Source of the DNA: Thermocaproicibacter sp002410755
Lineage (GTDB): Bacteria > Bacillota > Clostridia > Oscillospirales > Acutalibacteraceae
Direction of reading: 5' to 3'
DNA: 64,000 nucleotides
Assembly: GCA_036839715.1 (NCBI GenBank)
Contig: DAITDU010000006.1
Span: forward strand, 1 to 64,000
Shown: piece after piece, positions 51,132-59,724 of the stretch
Layout of the letters: each line of letters begins with the position of its first letter
Numbering within the stretch: position 1 is the first letter of the stretch
Notes under the pieces: generated by a model
Database searches by the model: none
Told to the model about the DNA's origin: nothing
The model's input: only the letters and a program-made list of their open reading frames with translations
Position numbers and translations under genes: made by a program

Positions 51132-51160
51132 GCCGCCGTCCATGAAGAATGGACGGCGGC
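51132..51160. terminator. Hairpin between two minus-strand genes
   Basis: GCCGCCGTCCAT (51132-51143) and ATGGACGGCGGC (51149-51160) are perfectly complementary over 12 bases. On the minus strand only a short T-run follows, so it is a likely 3' end of the small gene at 51196-51429. Confidence 0.6.
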
Positions 51161-51195
51161 TCCAGTGCATGGTGCAAATACAGGCCCCGTCCGGT

Positions 51196-51429
51196 TCAGT
51201 GGAACAGTTCCTGCAAGTTCTTAAGCAGCTCGCCTAAATCTTTTTTTGAGCGTTCACAGTTCCGGTGCGTCCCGTGGTCCCCTTTCATCATCCGGTTCCC
51301 GATCGCTATTACCACCGCACCCACTGCAAGCCCTGTCATCATGCCTTTGAAAAATCCCTTTGCCTGTTGGCGCATTTTAAAATATTTCCACATCCCATTC
51401 ACAGAACGGACAAGACTAACTCTAGCCAT
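51196..51429 (-). CDS. Small hypothetical protein with one membrane segment
   Basis: The ATG at 51429 has AAAGGAG 7 bases upstream. The 77-residue protein has a basic N-terminus (MARVSLVRSVNGMWKYFK), one hydrophobic segment at about 30-45 (GMMTGLAVGAVVIAIGN) and a charged tail (ERSKKDLGELLKNLQELF) that is probably helical. I do not recognise the family. It is divergent from trmL. Confidence 0.65.
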   Translation of the reverse strand: MARVSLVRSVNGMWKYFKMRQQAKGFFKGMMTGLAVGAVVIAIGNRMMKGDHGTHRNCERSKKDLGELLKNLQELFH

Positions 51430-51504
51430 TATCCTACTCCTTTCCCTGTTTGCAAATTTAACTCTCCCAATCACTTCTCAAATTTTCAGATAAGAAGGAT
51501 CGTC

Positions 51505-52002
51505 ATGCAAAAACTGAATATTGTGCTGGTAGAACCGGAAATTCCGCAGAATACCGGAAACATCGCACGCACCTGTGCACTGACTGGCTCCCGGCTTCAC
51601 CTAGTGGAACCGCTTGGGTTTCAGACTGATGACCGCAGCCTCAAGCGTGCAGGCCTCGATTACTGGCATCTGCTGAATGTTACCTTCTATCACAGTCTTT
51701 CCGATTTTTTCGCCCGGAATACCGGCAAATTTTTCTATTTTTCCGCCAAAGGCCGCAAAATTCATTCCAACCTTGCCTATCCGGAAGGCTGTTTTCTTGT
51801 ATTCGGCCGGGAAAGCACAGGATTGCCTGAGACACTTCTGCGCGCAAACCCGGAAACCTGTGTGCGCATCCCCATGCTCAACCATCCGGATGCCCGCAGT
51901 TTAAACCTTTCAAACGCTGTCGCCATTGGCGTTTATGAGGTGCTCCGCCAATGGAATTATCCCGGCCTGCTCTGCAAAGGGCAGCTTAAAAACGGATGGT
52001 AA
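51505..52002 (+). CDS. trmL: tRNA (cytidine(34)-2'-O)-methyltransferase
   Basis: It methylates the wobble ribose of certain leucine tRNAs. The 165-residue SPOUT-fold protein has NIVLVEPEIPQNTGNIARTC at the start, the deep-knot LVFGRESTGLP, and IPMLNHPDARSLNLSNAVAI near the end, all diagnostic. The ATG at 51505 follows AAGAAGGA; the frame is open far upstream by chance. Confidence 0.95.
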   Translation: MQKLNIVLVEPEIPQNTGNIARTCALTGSRLHLVEPLGFQTDDRSLKRAGLDYWHLLNVTFYHSLSDFFARNTGKFFYFSAKGRKIHSNLAYPEGCFLVFGRESTGLPETLLRANPETCVRIPMLNHPDARSLNLSNAVAIGVYEVLRQWNYPGLLCKGQLKNGW

Positions 52003-52050
52003 AAATTTTAGCGGACTCTTTGCGGAAAGCCGGATTTGGCTTAAAACTGC

Positions 52051-52079
52051 TTGAAAAAGGGAATTATACGTTGTATAAT
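52051..52079 (+). promoter_or_regulatory. Promoter of pgk-tpiA-gpmI
   Basis: TTGAAA (52051-52056), 17-base spacer, TATAAT (52074-52079), 11 of 12 consensus bases. Confidence 0.88.
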
Positions 52080-52152
52080 CGGTGCAGATGATTGTTATAA
52101 GTTAAACGATCGGCTTTTACTCGTAATTACGTAGGAAAAAGGAGCATTTAAT

Positions 52153-53352
52153 ATGAACTATTTAAACAAAAAGACCGTTGAAGACATTGACGTTTCCAGC
52201 AAAAAGGTGTTGGTTCGCTGTGATTTCAATGTTCCTCTTGACGAAGACGGCAAGATTGCCGACACAAAGCGCATTGACGGAGCCCTTAAAACAATCCGTT
52301 ACCTGATTGACCATAAGGCAAAAGTCATTCTCTGCTCTCACCTCGGACGCCCGAAGGGCCAGGTCAATCCAAAGTTTTCCCTCAAGCCCGTCGCCGCATA
52401 CCTTTCCAAAGTCCTCGGCCAACCGGTTAAAATGGCTGATGATATTGTCGGCACAAGCGCAAAGTCCATTGCAGCTTCCTTAAAGGACGGCGAAGTTGAG
52501 CTCCTGGAAAATGTCCGTTTCGATAAACGCGAAGAGGAAAACGATCCCGGATTCGCAAAAGAGCTTGCTTCCCTTGCGGATATCTATGTGAACGACGCAT
52601 TTGGGACCGCTCACCGGGCACATGCTTCTACGGCAGGCGTGGCGGCTTATCTGCCAGCCGTCTGCGGCTTCCTGATTCAGAAGGAAATCACCGTAATGGG
52701 CAAAGCCCTGGAAAACCCGAAGCATCCATTTATCGCAATCCTTGGCGGCGCAAAGGTCTCGGACAAAATCGGCGTCATCAAAAATTTGCTTGATAAAGTT
52801 GATATCCTCATAATCGGCGGCGCAATGGCTTATACTTTCTTCCGTGCCATGGGCAAATCGACCGGTGATTCCCGCTGCGAGGAAGACAAGCTTGACGTTG
52901 CGCGCCAGATTCTTGTCAAAGCCAAGGAAAAACATGTTGCACTTCTCCTTCCGGTCGACAACGTAATCGGCAGGGAATATAAACCGGACACCATCAGCAT
53001 GCGCATTTACTCCGACAGCATTCCGGACGGCTGGATGGGCCTTGATATCGGTGACAAGACTCAGGAACTTTATGCAAAGACCATTCACGGTGCCGGAACG
53101 GTTGTCTGGAACGGCCCGATGGGCGTAAGCGAATGGAGCAACTTTGAAAACGGCACCATTGCCGTTGCGCAGGCTGTGGCAAAGAGCGGAGCCATTTCCA
53201 TCATTGGCGGTGGAGATTCTGCCGCTGCGATTGAAAAGCTCGGTTTTGCCGACAAAATGACACACATTTCCACAGGTGGCGGTGCTTCCCTTGAATTCCT
53301 CGAAGGCAAAGAGCTTCCCGGCATTGCCTGCCTGAATGACAAGGAAAAATAA
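52153..53352 (+). CDS. pgk: Phosphoglycerate kinase
   Basis: It transfers phosphate from 1,3-bisphosphoglycerate to ADP. The 399-residue protein has VLVRCDFNVPLDEDG, CSHLGRPKG, the hinge and nucleotide motifs AILGGAKVSDKIGV and WNGPMGVSEW, and SIIGGGDSAAAIEK near the end. AAAAAGGAG precedes the ATG. First gene of the lower-glycolysis cluster. Confidence 0.98.
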   Translation: MNYLNKKTVEDIDVSSKKVLVRCDFNVPLDEDGKIADTKRIDGALKTIRYLIDHKAKVILCSHLGRPKGQVNPKFSLKPVAAYLSKVLGQPVKMADDIVGTSAKSIAASLKDGEVELLENVRFDKREEENDPGFAKELASLADIYVNDAFGTAHRAHASTAGVAAYLPAVCGFLIQKEITVMGKALENPKHPFIAILGGAKVSDKIGVIKNLLDKVDILIIGGAMAYTFFRAMGKSTGDSRCEEDKLDVARQILVKAKEKHVALLLPVDNVIGREYKPDTISMRIYSDSIPDGWMGLDIGDKTQELYAKTIHGAGTVVWNGPMGVSEWSNFENGTIAVAQAVAKSGAISIIGGGDSAAAIEKLGFADKMTHISTGGGASLEFLEGKELPGIACLNDKEK

Positions 53353-53365
53353 AAGGACCGGATAG

Positions 53366-53404
53366 CTGCGGGGGACAGGCTCTGTCTCGCCCCGCAGGCT
53401 TTTT
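53366..53404 (+). terminator. Intercistronic terminator-like hairpin between pgk and tpiA
   Basis: CTGCGGGG (from 53366) pairs with CCCCGCAG (53390-53397), with an inner GACAG/CTGTC stem, and is followed by GCTTTTT. It may set a lower level of tpiA-gpmI mRNA than pgk. Confidence 0.75.
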
Positions 53405-53438
53405 ATGGTACTTGCAGAAAGGAAATGGAGTAAACGAT

Positions 53439-54209
53439 ATGAATAAGAATCTCAGGAAAGCAGTCATTGCCGGCAACTGGAAAATGAATAAGACGCCGGC
53501 AGAAGCAAAAGAGCTGATAGAAGGGATTAAACCGCTCGTGGAAAAGGCGGGCTGCGGCGTTGTTGTCTGTGTACCATATGTTGACCTTGAAACCGTTTTG
53601 GGAGCTGTAAAAGGGAGCAATATTGGCGTTGGTGCCGAGAACTGCCACTGGGAAAATTCCGGTGCATTCACCGGAGAGGTTTCCGCTCCGATGCTTGCCT
53701 CAATGGGCGTACAGTATGTCATCATCGGCCACAGCGAGCGCAGAACCTATTTTGGAGAAACGGACGCAACGGTAAACAAGCGCATCCGTGCCGCCCTGAA
53801 CACCGGCCTGAATGTGATACTCTGCGTCGGCGAAACGCTCACTCAGCGCGAACAGGGTATCACCGATGAGCTCGTTGCCATGCAGACAAAGATTGCCCTT
53901 GGCGGCGTGACAAAAGAAGAACTGAAAAAAGTCATGATTGCCTATGAGCCTATCTGGGCTATTGGCACCGGAAAGACTGCTACTGCCCAGCAGGCAAATG
54001 AGGTCTGCTCAGCGATCCGCTCCGTGATTGCAAAGCTTTACGGCAAGGATGCTGCCGACGCTTTTACCATACAGTACGGCGGATCCATGAATCCAAAAAA
54101 TGCAGCGGGCCTGCTTGCACAGCCGGATGTAGACGGCGGCCTGATTGGAGGCGCCTCGCTGAAGGCGGATGCTTTTGCAGCGATTGTGAAGGCTGCCAGT
54201 GAAGGCTGA
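53439..54209 (+). CDS. tpiA: Triose-phosphate isomerase
   Basis: It interconverts dihydroxyacetone phosphate and glyceraldehyde-3-phosphate. The ATG at 53439 (MNKNLRKAVIAGNWKMNKT) follows AAAGGAAATGGAG and gives 256 residues. Catalytic Lys in GNWKMN, His in IIGHSERR and Glu in IAYEPIWAIGTG are present, with IQYGGSM near the end. Confidence 0.98.
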   Translation: MNKNLRKAVIAGNWKMNKTPAEAKELIEGIKPLVEKAGCGVVVCVPYVDLETVLGAVKGSNIGVGAENCHWENSGAFTGEVSAPMLASMGVQYVIIGHSERRTYFGETDATVNKRIRAALNTGLNVILCVGETLTQREQGITDELVAMQTKIALGGVTKEELKKVMIAYEPIWAIGTGKTATAQQANEVCSAIRSVIAKLYGKDAADAFTIQYGGSMNPKNAAGLLAQPDVDGGLIGGASLKADAFAAIVKAASEG

Positions 54210-54354
54210 GTTTTTAAAGTCCTGCCAAATTGTGTATTTTAAGGCCGTCTGCACCCTGCTGTGCTGACAAAGCTTTGAAAGGAAGAGCACTCCCGGGTGG
54301 CAGGAACGCCCTGCCGCTCCAGTTTGCTTTTTGTGGAAAGGATATGATTTTACT

Positions 54355-55872
54355 ATGGCAAAAGAGCCTTTAATCCTGATCATCATGGATGGTTTTGGCA
54401 TCGGCCGCGATTACCCCGGCAATGCAATCAAGGCTGCCAAAAAGCCGAACCTTGACCGCCTGTTTCATGAGTATCCCGTCACACAGATCGGCGCTTCCGG
54501 TCTGAATGTAGGGCTGCCTGACGGCCAGATGGGAAACAGTGAAGTCGGCCATACAAACATCGGTGCGGGCCGCATTGTTTACCAGGAACTCACGCGCATC
54601 ACAAAGTCCATTGAGGACGGGAGCTTTTTCCAGAACCCCGCTTTTCTGAATGCGATTGACAAGGCTGTCACCGGAGGAAAGGCACTGCATCTTTTCGGCC
54701 TTCTTTCTGACGGCGGCGTCCACAGCCATAATTCTCACCTGTATGCTCTCCTGAAGCTTGCAAAGCAACGCGGATGCAAAAAAGTCTATGTGCACGCATT
54801 CCTTGATGGGCGTGACGTCCCACCAATTTCCGGAAAAGGCTATGTTGCCGACTGCATGGCAAAGATGAAGGAAATCGGTGTCGGTGAAATTGCAACCATT
54901 ATGGGCCGCTATTATGCAATGGACCGCGACAACCGCTGGGAGCGTGTGAAAAAAGCATACGCCGCAATGGTCTACGGCGAAGGGAACCAGGCTTCCGATC
55001 CGGTCCAGGCCGTGGAGGATTCTTATAAAAATGGTGTCACGGATGAATTCGTTGTGCCGACCGTCTGTGCGAAAAACGCGCAGGTTCAGGCAGGCGATTC
55101 CATTATTTTCTTCAATTTCCGGCCCGACCGCGCGCGGGAAATCACCCGCTCCTTTGTTGATCCCGCTTTTAAGGGCTTTGAACGTAAAAAGGGCTTTTTC
55201 CCGGTCAATTTTGTCTGCATGACGCAGTATGACGCCACCATGCCAAATGTAGATGTTGCATTCCTTCCAGAGAAGCTGAACAATACCTTTGCAGAATATA
55301 TTTCCCGCAAGGGGCTTACTCAGCTCCGCATCGCCGAGACGGAAAAATATGCCCATGTAACATTCTTCTTTAACGGCGGTGTTGAGACTGTATATCCCGG
55401 CGAGGAACGCGTCCTGATTCATTCCCCGAAGGTAGCAACCTATGACCTCCAGCCGGAAATGAGCGCCTACCTTGTCACGGATGAACTTTTGAAACGCATT
55501 GACAGTGAAAAATACGATGTGATTATCCTTAATTTTGCAAACTGTGACATGGTTGGCCATACAGGTGTGTTTAACGCCGCGAAAGCCGCTGTGGAAACAG
55601 TTGACACTTGTGTCGGCAAAGTTGTGGATGATATTCTGCGCCATCACGGCGTGGCACTGATTACTGCTGACCACGGCAACGCGGACAAAATGATTGCAGA
55701 CGATGGCACACCGTTCACAGCTCATACTACGAACCCGGTTCCATTCTGTGTTGTCGGCTATCCCTGCAAGCTGAGGGAAGGCGGACGTCTGGCGGACATT
55801 GCTCCTACCATGCTGAAAATTCTCGGCTTGCCCCAGCCGTCTGAAATGACAGGTAAAAGCCTGATTGTGTAA
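54355..55872 (+). CDS. gpmI: 2,3-bisphosphoglycerate-independent phosphoglycerate mutase
   Basis: It converts 3- to 2-phosphoglycerate using a phosphoserine intermediate and manganese. The ATG at 54355 (MAKEPLILIIMDGFGIG) lies 13 bases after GGAAAGGA and yields 505 residues. Ser in DGQMGNSEVGHTNIGAG is the phosphorylated residue; FRPDRAREITR, NCDMVGHTG and ADHGNADKM are the other metal and substrate motifs. A 145-base spacer separates it from tpiA; no promoter is evident there. Confidence 0.97.
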   Translation: MAKEPLILIIMDGFGIGRDYPGNAIKAAKKPNLDRLFHEYPVTQIGASGLNVGLPDGQMGNSEVGHTNIGAGRIVYQELTRITKSIEDGSFFQNPAFLNAIDKAVTGGKALHLFGLLSDGGVHSHNSHLYALLKLAKQRGCKKVYVHAFLDGRDVPPISGKGYVADCMAKMKEIGVGEIATIMGRYYAMDRDNRWERVKKAYAAMVYGEGNQASDPVQAVEDSYKNGVTDEFVVPTVCAKNAQVQAGDSIIFFNFRPDRAREITRSFVDPAFKGFERKKGFFPVNFVCMTQYDATMPNVDVAFLPEKLNNTFAEYISRKGLTQLRIAETEKYAHVTFFFNGGVETVYPGEERVLIHSPKVATYDLQPEMSAYLVTDELLKRIDSEKYDVIILNFANCDMVGHTGVFNAAKAAVETVDTCVGKVVDDILRHHGVALITADHGNADKMIADDGTPFTAHTTNPVPFCVVGYPCKLREGGRLADIAPTMLKILGLPQPSEMTGKSLIV

Positions 55873-55901
55873 ATCAAACCGGAAAAAGCTATTCTTAACA
55901 G

Positions 55902-55933
55902 GCGCACCCTATGCAGTGGGGTGCGCTTTTTTT
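55902..55933 (+). terminator. Terminator after gpmI
   Basis: GCGCACCC (55902-55909) pairs with GGGTGCGC (55919-55926) and is followed by seven T residues. Confidence 0.92.
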
Positions 55934-55987
55934 GCACAGTCCCGTCTAAAACTAAAGCTAGAGTCAAGTTACAGTTTATCCGTTTCA

Positions 55988-56016
55988 TTGAAAAAAGACA
56001 AAAAAAATGATAAAAT
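55988..56016 (+). promoter_or_regulatory. Promoter of the peptide-binding lipoprotein gene
   Basis: TTGAAA (55988-55993), 17-base spacer, TAAAAT (56011-56016). Confidence 0.78.
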
Positions 56017-56074
56017 AATAATGAAACAAACAAACCATTTAGTACTGTGAAAATTCCGGGAGGAACAATCCCTT

Positions 56075-57676
56075 ATGAAGATAAAAAGAATCGCTGCACT
56101 GCTTCTTGCCGCTACAGCAGTATTTTCGCTTACCGCTTGTAAAAAAGGCTGGCAGAAAGGTGCCGGCCAGAAAATAAGCTATAACCTTACCGGTGATCCT
56201 GCTACACTGGATCCGCAGATTGCTTCTGATACCCCGTCGCTGATTGTAATTCAGGCTGTTTATGAAGGGCTGACCAGACTTGGCGGGAATGGGAAAGTCC
56301 AGCCAGGCGTTGCCGAAAAATGGGAAAGCAATGCTGACCATACGCAATTTACCTTTCACCTGCGCGCCAATGCAAAATGGTCTGACAAACAGTACGGCTC
56401 TGTCACCGCGAAGGATTTTGTTTACGCTTTCCGCCGCGCGCTGAACCCGAAGACCGGTTCTACAACCTGTTCACAGATGTTTTGCATCAAAAATGCAAGG
56501 GAAGTCCAGTCGGGCTCACTTTCACCAGAAAGCCTTGGTGTTGTGGCAAAAGATTCAAAGACTCTCGCTGTCACGCTTGAATCTTCCTGCCCGGACTTTC
56601 CAAAAATTGCTGCTTCAGCTGTCTATATGCCCTGCAATCAAAAATTCTTTGAGAAAACTGCAGGACGATATGGCCTTGAAACAACGTATCTGCTCAGTGA
56701 CGGCCCGTTTGACATTAATACCTATGACTGGAATCACGGCAAGACACTTAAGCTTACCCACTCAAGTACCTACACAGGAAGTCCCTCTCCGCTCCCATCT
56801 GAGATTGACTTTACCATTGGCAGCCAAACTGACGGCGCAGCCGCTTTAAAAAGCGGAACGGTTGACGCCGCTCCGGTTTCTGTTTCGCAGGTTTCCACGT
56901 TGAAAGGGATTGGCTGCACGCTGGTTTCCTTCCAGAATACAGTCTGGGGGCTTTGCTTTAATACTCAGTCCGATATTTTTAAAAATGAAAAAATGCGGGA
57001 TGCTTTTCTTCAGTCTTTCAGCCGGAGTAATGTCCTCTCGCACTTACCGGAAGGCACTACCGAGGCAAAAAGTATTTTCCTGCCGGGGACTACCCTCAAT
57101 GGATCCGCTTTTCACCCGTCCGGCGGCCCATTTTATTTAAAGCAGGATTCCGGTGCACCGCAGACCTTTGCAGCCGGCCTACAGGAGCTGCATTTGAAAT
57201 CTCTAAGCTCTTTAACTGTGCTTTGCCCAAATGATACCAATGTCGAACTAATGGTCAATGAAATGATTGCCGCCTGGAATAAGCAGTTCAACAATTATTT
57301 TAACCTTAAGTCTCTTTCCGAAAGTGACCTCCTGAGTCGTATTAATTCGGGGGACTATGACTTTGCAGTCTGTCCGCTGAAGCCTGATGATGGGAGTCCT
57401 GCTACGCTGCTTTCCCTGTTTATGTCCGGAGCAGCCGGAAATCCTGCACATTTGAATGACTCCGCTTATGATGCACTCGTTTCAGACGCACAGTCGAAGG
57501 GCGGAGCGGCGGGGATTGCCGCTTACACGGCAGCCGCAACGTACCTCAGTAAAAAAGCAATATTTTATCCGCTTTATTATGAAAACAACTATTATGCCTC
57601 CGCGAAAGGTGTAACCGGAATTGTGTTTTACCCCTTCCATGGCATTGTGGATTTTCGGGATGCCGGAAAAAGATAA
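56075..57676 (+). CDS. ABC-type oligopeptide-binding lipoprotein (SBP family 5)
   Basis: The 533-residue protein has a lipoprotein signal with lipobox LTAC (Cys22) and the family-5 solute-binding fold: LTGDPATLDPQIASD, VYEGLTRLGGNGKVQPGVAEKW, and WSDKQYGSVTAKDFVYAFRRALNP. It should be tethered outside the membrane and deliver peptides to an Opp/Dpp permease. No permease or ATPase genes are adjacent; the next gene is a BASS transporter, so it is probably an orphan receptor using a distant permease. GGGAGGA precedes the ATG. Confidence 0.93.
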   Translation: MKIKRIAALLLAATAVFSLTACKKGWQKGAGQKISYNLTGDPATLDPQIASDTPSLIVIQAVYEGLTRLGGNGKVQPGVAEKWESNADHTQFTFHLRANAKWSDKQYGSVTAKDFVYAFRRALNPKTGSTTCSQMFCIKNAREVQSGSLSPESLGVVAKDSKTLAVTLESSCPDFPKIAASAVYMPCNQKFFEKTAGRYGLETTYLLSDGPFDINTYDWNHGKTLKLTHSSTYTGSPSPLPSEIDFTIGSQTDGAAALKSGTVDAAPVSVSQVSTLKGIGCTLVSFQNTVWGLCFNTQSDIFKNEKMRDAFLQSFSRSNVLSHLPEGTTEAKSIFLPGTTLNGSAFHPSGGPFYLKQDSGAPQTFAAGLQELHLKSLSSLTVLCPNDTNVELMVNEMIAAWNKQFNNYFNLKSLSESDLLSRINSGDYDFAVCPLKPDDGSPATLLSLFMSGAAGNPAHLNDSAYDALVSDAQSKGGAAGIAAYTAAATYLSKKAIFYPLYYENNYYASAKGVTGIVFYPFHGIVDFRDAGKR

Positions 57677-57717
57677 ACCACGGGGGTAAAACTTTGGATA
57701 AAGGAGTCCTTTTTGTT

Positions 57718-58704
57718 ATGCACTTTATGGACCAGTTTAACCGATTCGCAAGCCAACGGATGCCGCTTCTGGTCCTTTTAGGCCTTATGATTGGCATTAT
57801 GTTCGCCGAACCTGTTGGGAAATTGCTTTTTCTTGTTCCCTATTTTTTCGCCTTTATGACATTTTCCGGCACAGCAAACGCAAACTTCCGTCAGTTGCTT
57901 AATACTGCAAAGAAGCCGTTTCCTCTGGTTTTTACCTTGTTTATTGTCCATATCGGGATGCCGCTGCTTGCTTTTGGCGTTGGCAGGCTTTTTTTCCCCG
58001 GAAGCACATATCTTATTACAGGAATGGTTCTGGAATTTTCTGTGCCCTGTGCTGTAGCCAGCCTGATGTGGAACAGCATTGCAGGTGGGAATTCTGTACT
58101 TACGCTTTCGATTGTTTTATTGGATACGATTATCGCACCGTTTCTAATCCCTCTTAGTCTTCACACCCTGGTTGGCGCCAAGGTCTCTGTCGATGCAGCA
58201 GGCATGTTCCGTAACCTTGTCTGGATGATTGCCCTGCCTGCAATTCTATCTATGGCAATCAACCAGGTTACAGCCGGACGAGCCGGGAAAAAGCTTGCAC
58301 CGCTACTTGCACCTTACGGAAAGATTGCGCTGATTCTCATTATCACAGTTGATTCAACCCGCGTTGCCCCGTTTGTCCGCCATATGACGCCTCTCCTGGT
58401 CGGCGTGATGTTTTCAATGCTGCTGATTGCCATCATTGGCTATACGGTTGGCCTGCTTCTCGCTAAAGCAATGCGCCAGCCGGATGACATAACAGCTTCA
58501 ATGACCATCTGCTGCGGAATGCGCAATATCAGCGCAGGTGCGGTGATTGCTGCAGCTTATTTTCCGCCGGAAGTCATGTTTCCCGTTATGATCAGCACGC
58601 TGTTCCAGCAAATTCTGGCCGCCCTTTTTGTCCAGCTGCTTACGCACCTGCATCAGCCGGATAAGTTTAACCTCAAATTAAACTGTTTTCATGACAAAAC
58701 ATGA
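57718..58704 (+). CDS. Bile acid:sodium symporter family (BASS) transporter
   Basis: The ATG at 57718 has AAAGGAG 11 bases upstream; a TTG at 57694 is an alternative. The 328-residue protein has about ten membrane segments, the MTFSGTANANF and EFSVPCAVASLMWNSIAGGN crossover regions that bind sodium and substrate in the BASS fold, and GMRNISAGAVIAAAYFPPE in the second half. Members carry bile acids, pantoate, pyruvate or other organic anions with sodium; the substrate is not evident. It follows the lipoprotein gene after 41 bases, probably in the same transcript. Confidence 0.85.
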   Translation: MHFMDQFNRFASQRMPLLVLLGLMIGIMFAEPVGKLLFLVPYFFAFMTFSGTANANFRQLLNTAKKPFPLVFTLFIVHIGMPLLAFGVGRLFFPGSTYLITGMVLEFSVPCAVASLMWNSIAGGNSVLTLSIVLLDTIIAPFLIPLSLHTLVGAKVSVDAAGMFRNLVWMIALPAILSMAINQVTAGRAGKKLAPLLAPYGKIALILIITVDSTRVAPFVRHMTPLLVGVMFSMLLIAIIGYTVGLLLAKAMRQPDDITASMTICCGMRNISAGAVIAAAYFPPEVMFPVMISTLFQQILAALFVQLLTHLHQPDKFNLKLNCFHDKT

Positions 58705-58710
58705 TATAAT
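58705..58710 (+). promoter_or_regulatory. Candidate -10 box of the glycosyltransferase operon
   Basis: TATAAT directly after the BASS stop codon, with an extended TG element two bases upstream; the -35 region is poor. Confidence 0.5.
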
Positions 58711-58779
58711 TATATCAAATATTTTTAAATTATAATATGGTTGTCTTGTCTGAGGGGAAAGACAAAGGGGAGAAAAGCA

Positions 58780-59724
58780 ATGGATAAAATTGCCGTGCTG
58801 ATTCCTTGCTACAACGAAGCAAAAACGATCGGGAAAGTCGTTCGGGACTACCGCTCGGCACTGCCAGACGCAACCGTCTACGTCTACGACAATAATTCAT
58901 CCGACGGAACAGCGGAAATTGCAGCAGAAGCCGGTGCCATCGTGCGTTATGAGCCCCGCCAGGGCAAGGGGAATGTAATCCGAAGCATGTTTCGGGAAAT
59001 TCGGGCAGATTGTTATCTGATTACCGATGGGGACGACACTTACCCGGCTGAAAGCGCACCGAAAATGGTAAAGCTGGTTTTGGGCAGGAAAGCAGATATG
59101 GTAAATGGAGACAGATTGTCTTCCACATATTTTGAAGAAAATAAACGCCCGTTCCACAATATCGGCAACCGGGTAGTCCGCGGCCTGATTAACCACATTT
59201 TCGGTTCCCATATCCATGACGTCATGACAGGTAACCGGGCATTCAGCCCTGCTTTTGTAAGGAATTTTCCCGCATTGTCTCAGGGCTTTGAAATTGAGAC
59301 GGAAATGACTGTCTTTGCCGTGGAACATAATTTTCTGATCCGCGAAACTCCGGTGAAATACCGGAACAGGCCTGCCGGGAGCTTTTCCAAACTGCATACT
59401 TATTCTGATGGCTTTAAAGTTTTGCGGATGATTTTTCGGCTGTTTCGGGAATACAAGCCATTTGCCTTTTTTGGCCTTCTTGGGACATTGTTTCTAATCG
59501 GCACCATTGCCTGCATGGTGCCTGTTTTAAGTGAATACTTTTCCACCGGTCTCGTCCGCCGTTTCCCCACGCTGATTGTCGGGGCAGCGCTTGGTGTCTG
59601 TGCGCTTCTTTCCTTCTTTTCCGGCGCAATCCTTGACGTGATGATGCGCCAGAGAAAACAGACCAGCGAATTCCTTATCAATCTGAGAAATGAGGTAGAC
59701 CGGCATGACAAAACGAAAGACTAG
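58780..59724 (+). CDS. Family 2 glycosyltransferase with C-terminal membrane helices
   Basis: The ATG at 58780 (MDKIAVLIPCYNEAKTIGK) follows GGGGAGA. The 314-residue protein has a GT-A domain with YDNNSSDGTAEIA, the DGDDTYPAE nucleotide-sugar and metal motif, and VMTGNRAFSPAF, followed by two membrane helices at about 230-255 and 270-290. This is the layout of polyprenyl-phosphate sugar transferases such as DPM1/GtrB, which load a sugar on a lipid carrier. The next gene, overlapping by 20 bases, encodes a large membrane protein that could use the lipid-linked sugar. Confidence 0.9.
   Translation: MDKIAVLIPCYNEAKTIGKVVRDYRSALPDATVYVYDNNSSDGTAEIAAEAGAIVRYEPRQGKGNVIRSMFREIRADCYLITDGDDTYPAESAPKMVKLVLGRKADMVNGDRLSSTYFEENKRPFHNIGNRVVRGLINHIFGSHIHDVMTGNRAFSPAFVRNFPALSQGFEIETEMTVFAVEHNFLIRETPVKYRNRPAGSFSKLHTYSDGFKVLRMIFRLFREYKPFAFFGLLGTLFLIGTIACMVPVLSEYFSTGLVRRFPTLIVGAALGVCALLSFFSGAILDVMMRQRKQTSEFLINLRNEVDRHDKTKD

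Noticed and set aside
54370..55725. 451-codon minus-strand frame
   Set aside because: Antisense to gpmI; a long shadow frame due to codon bias.
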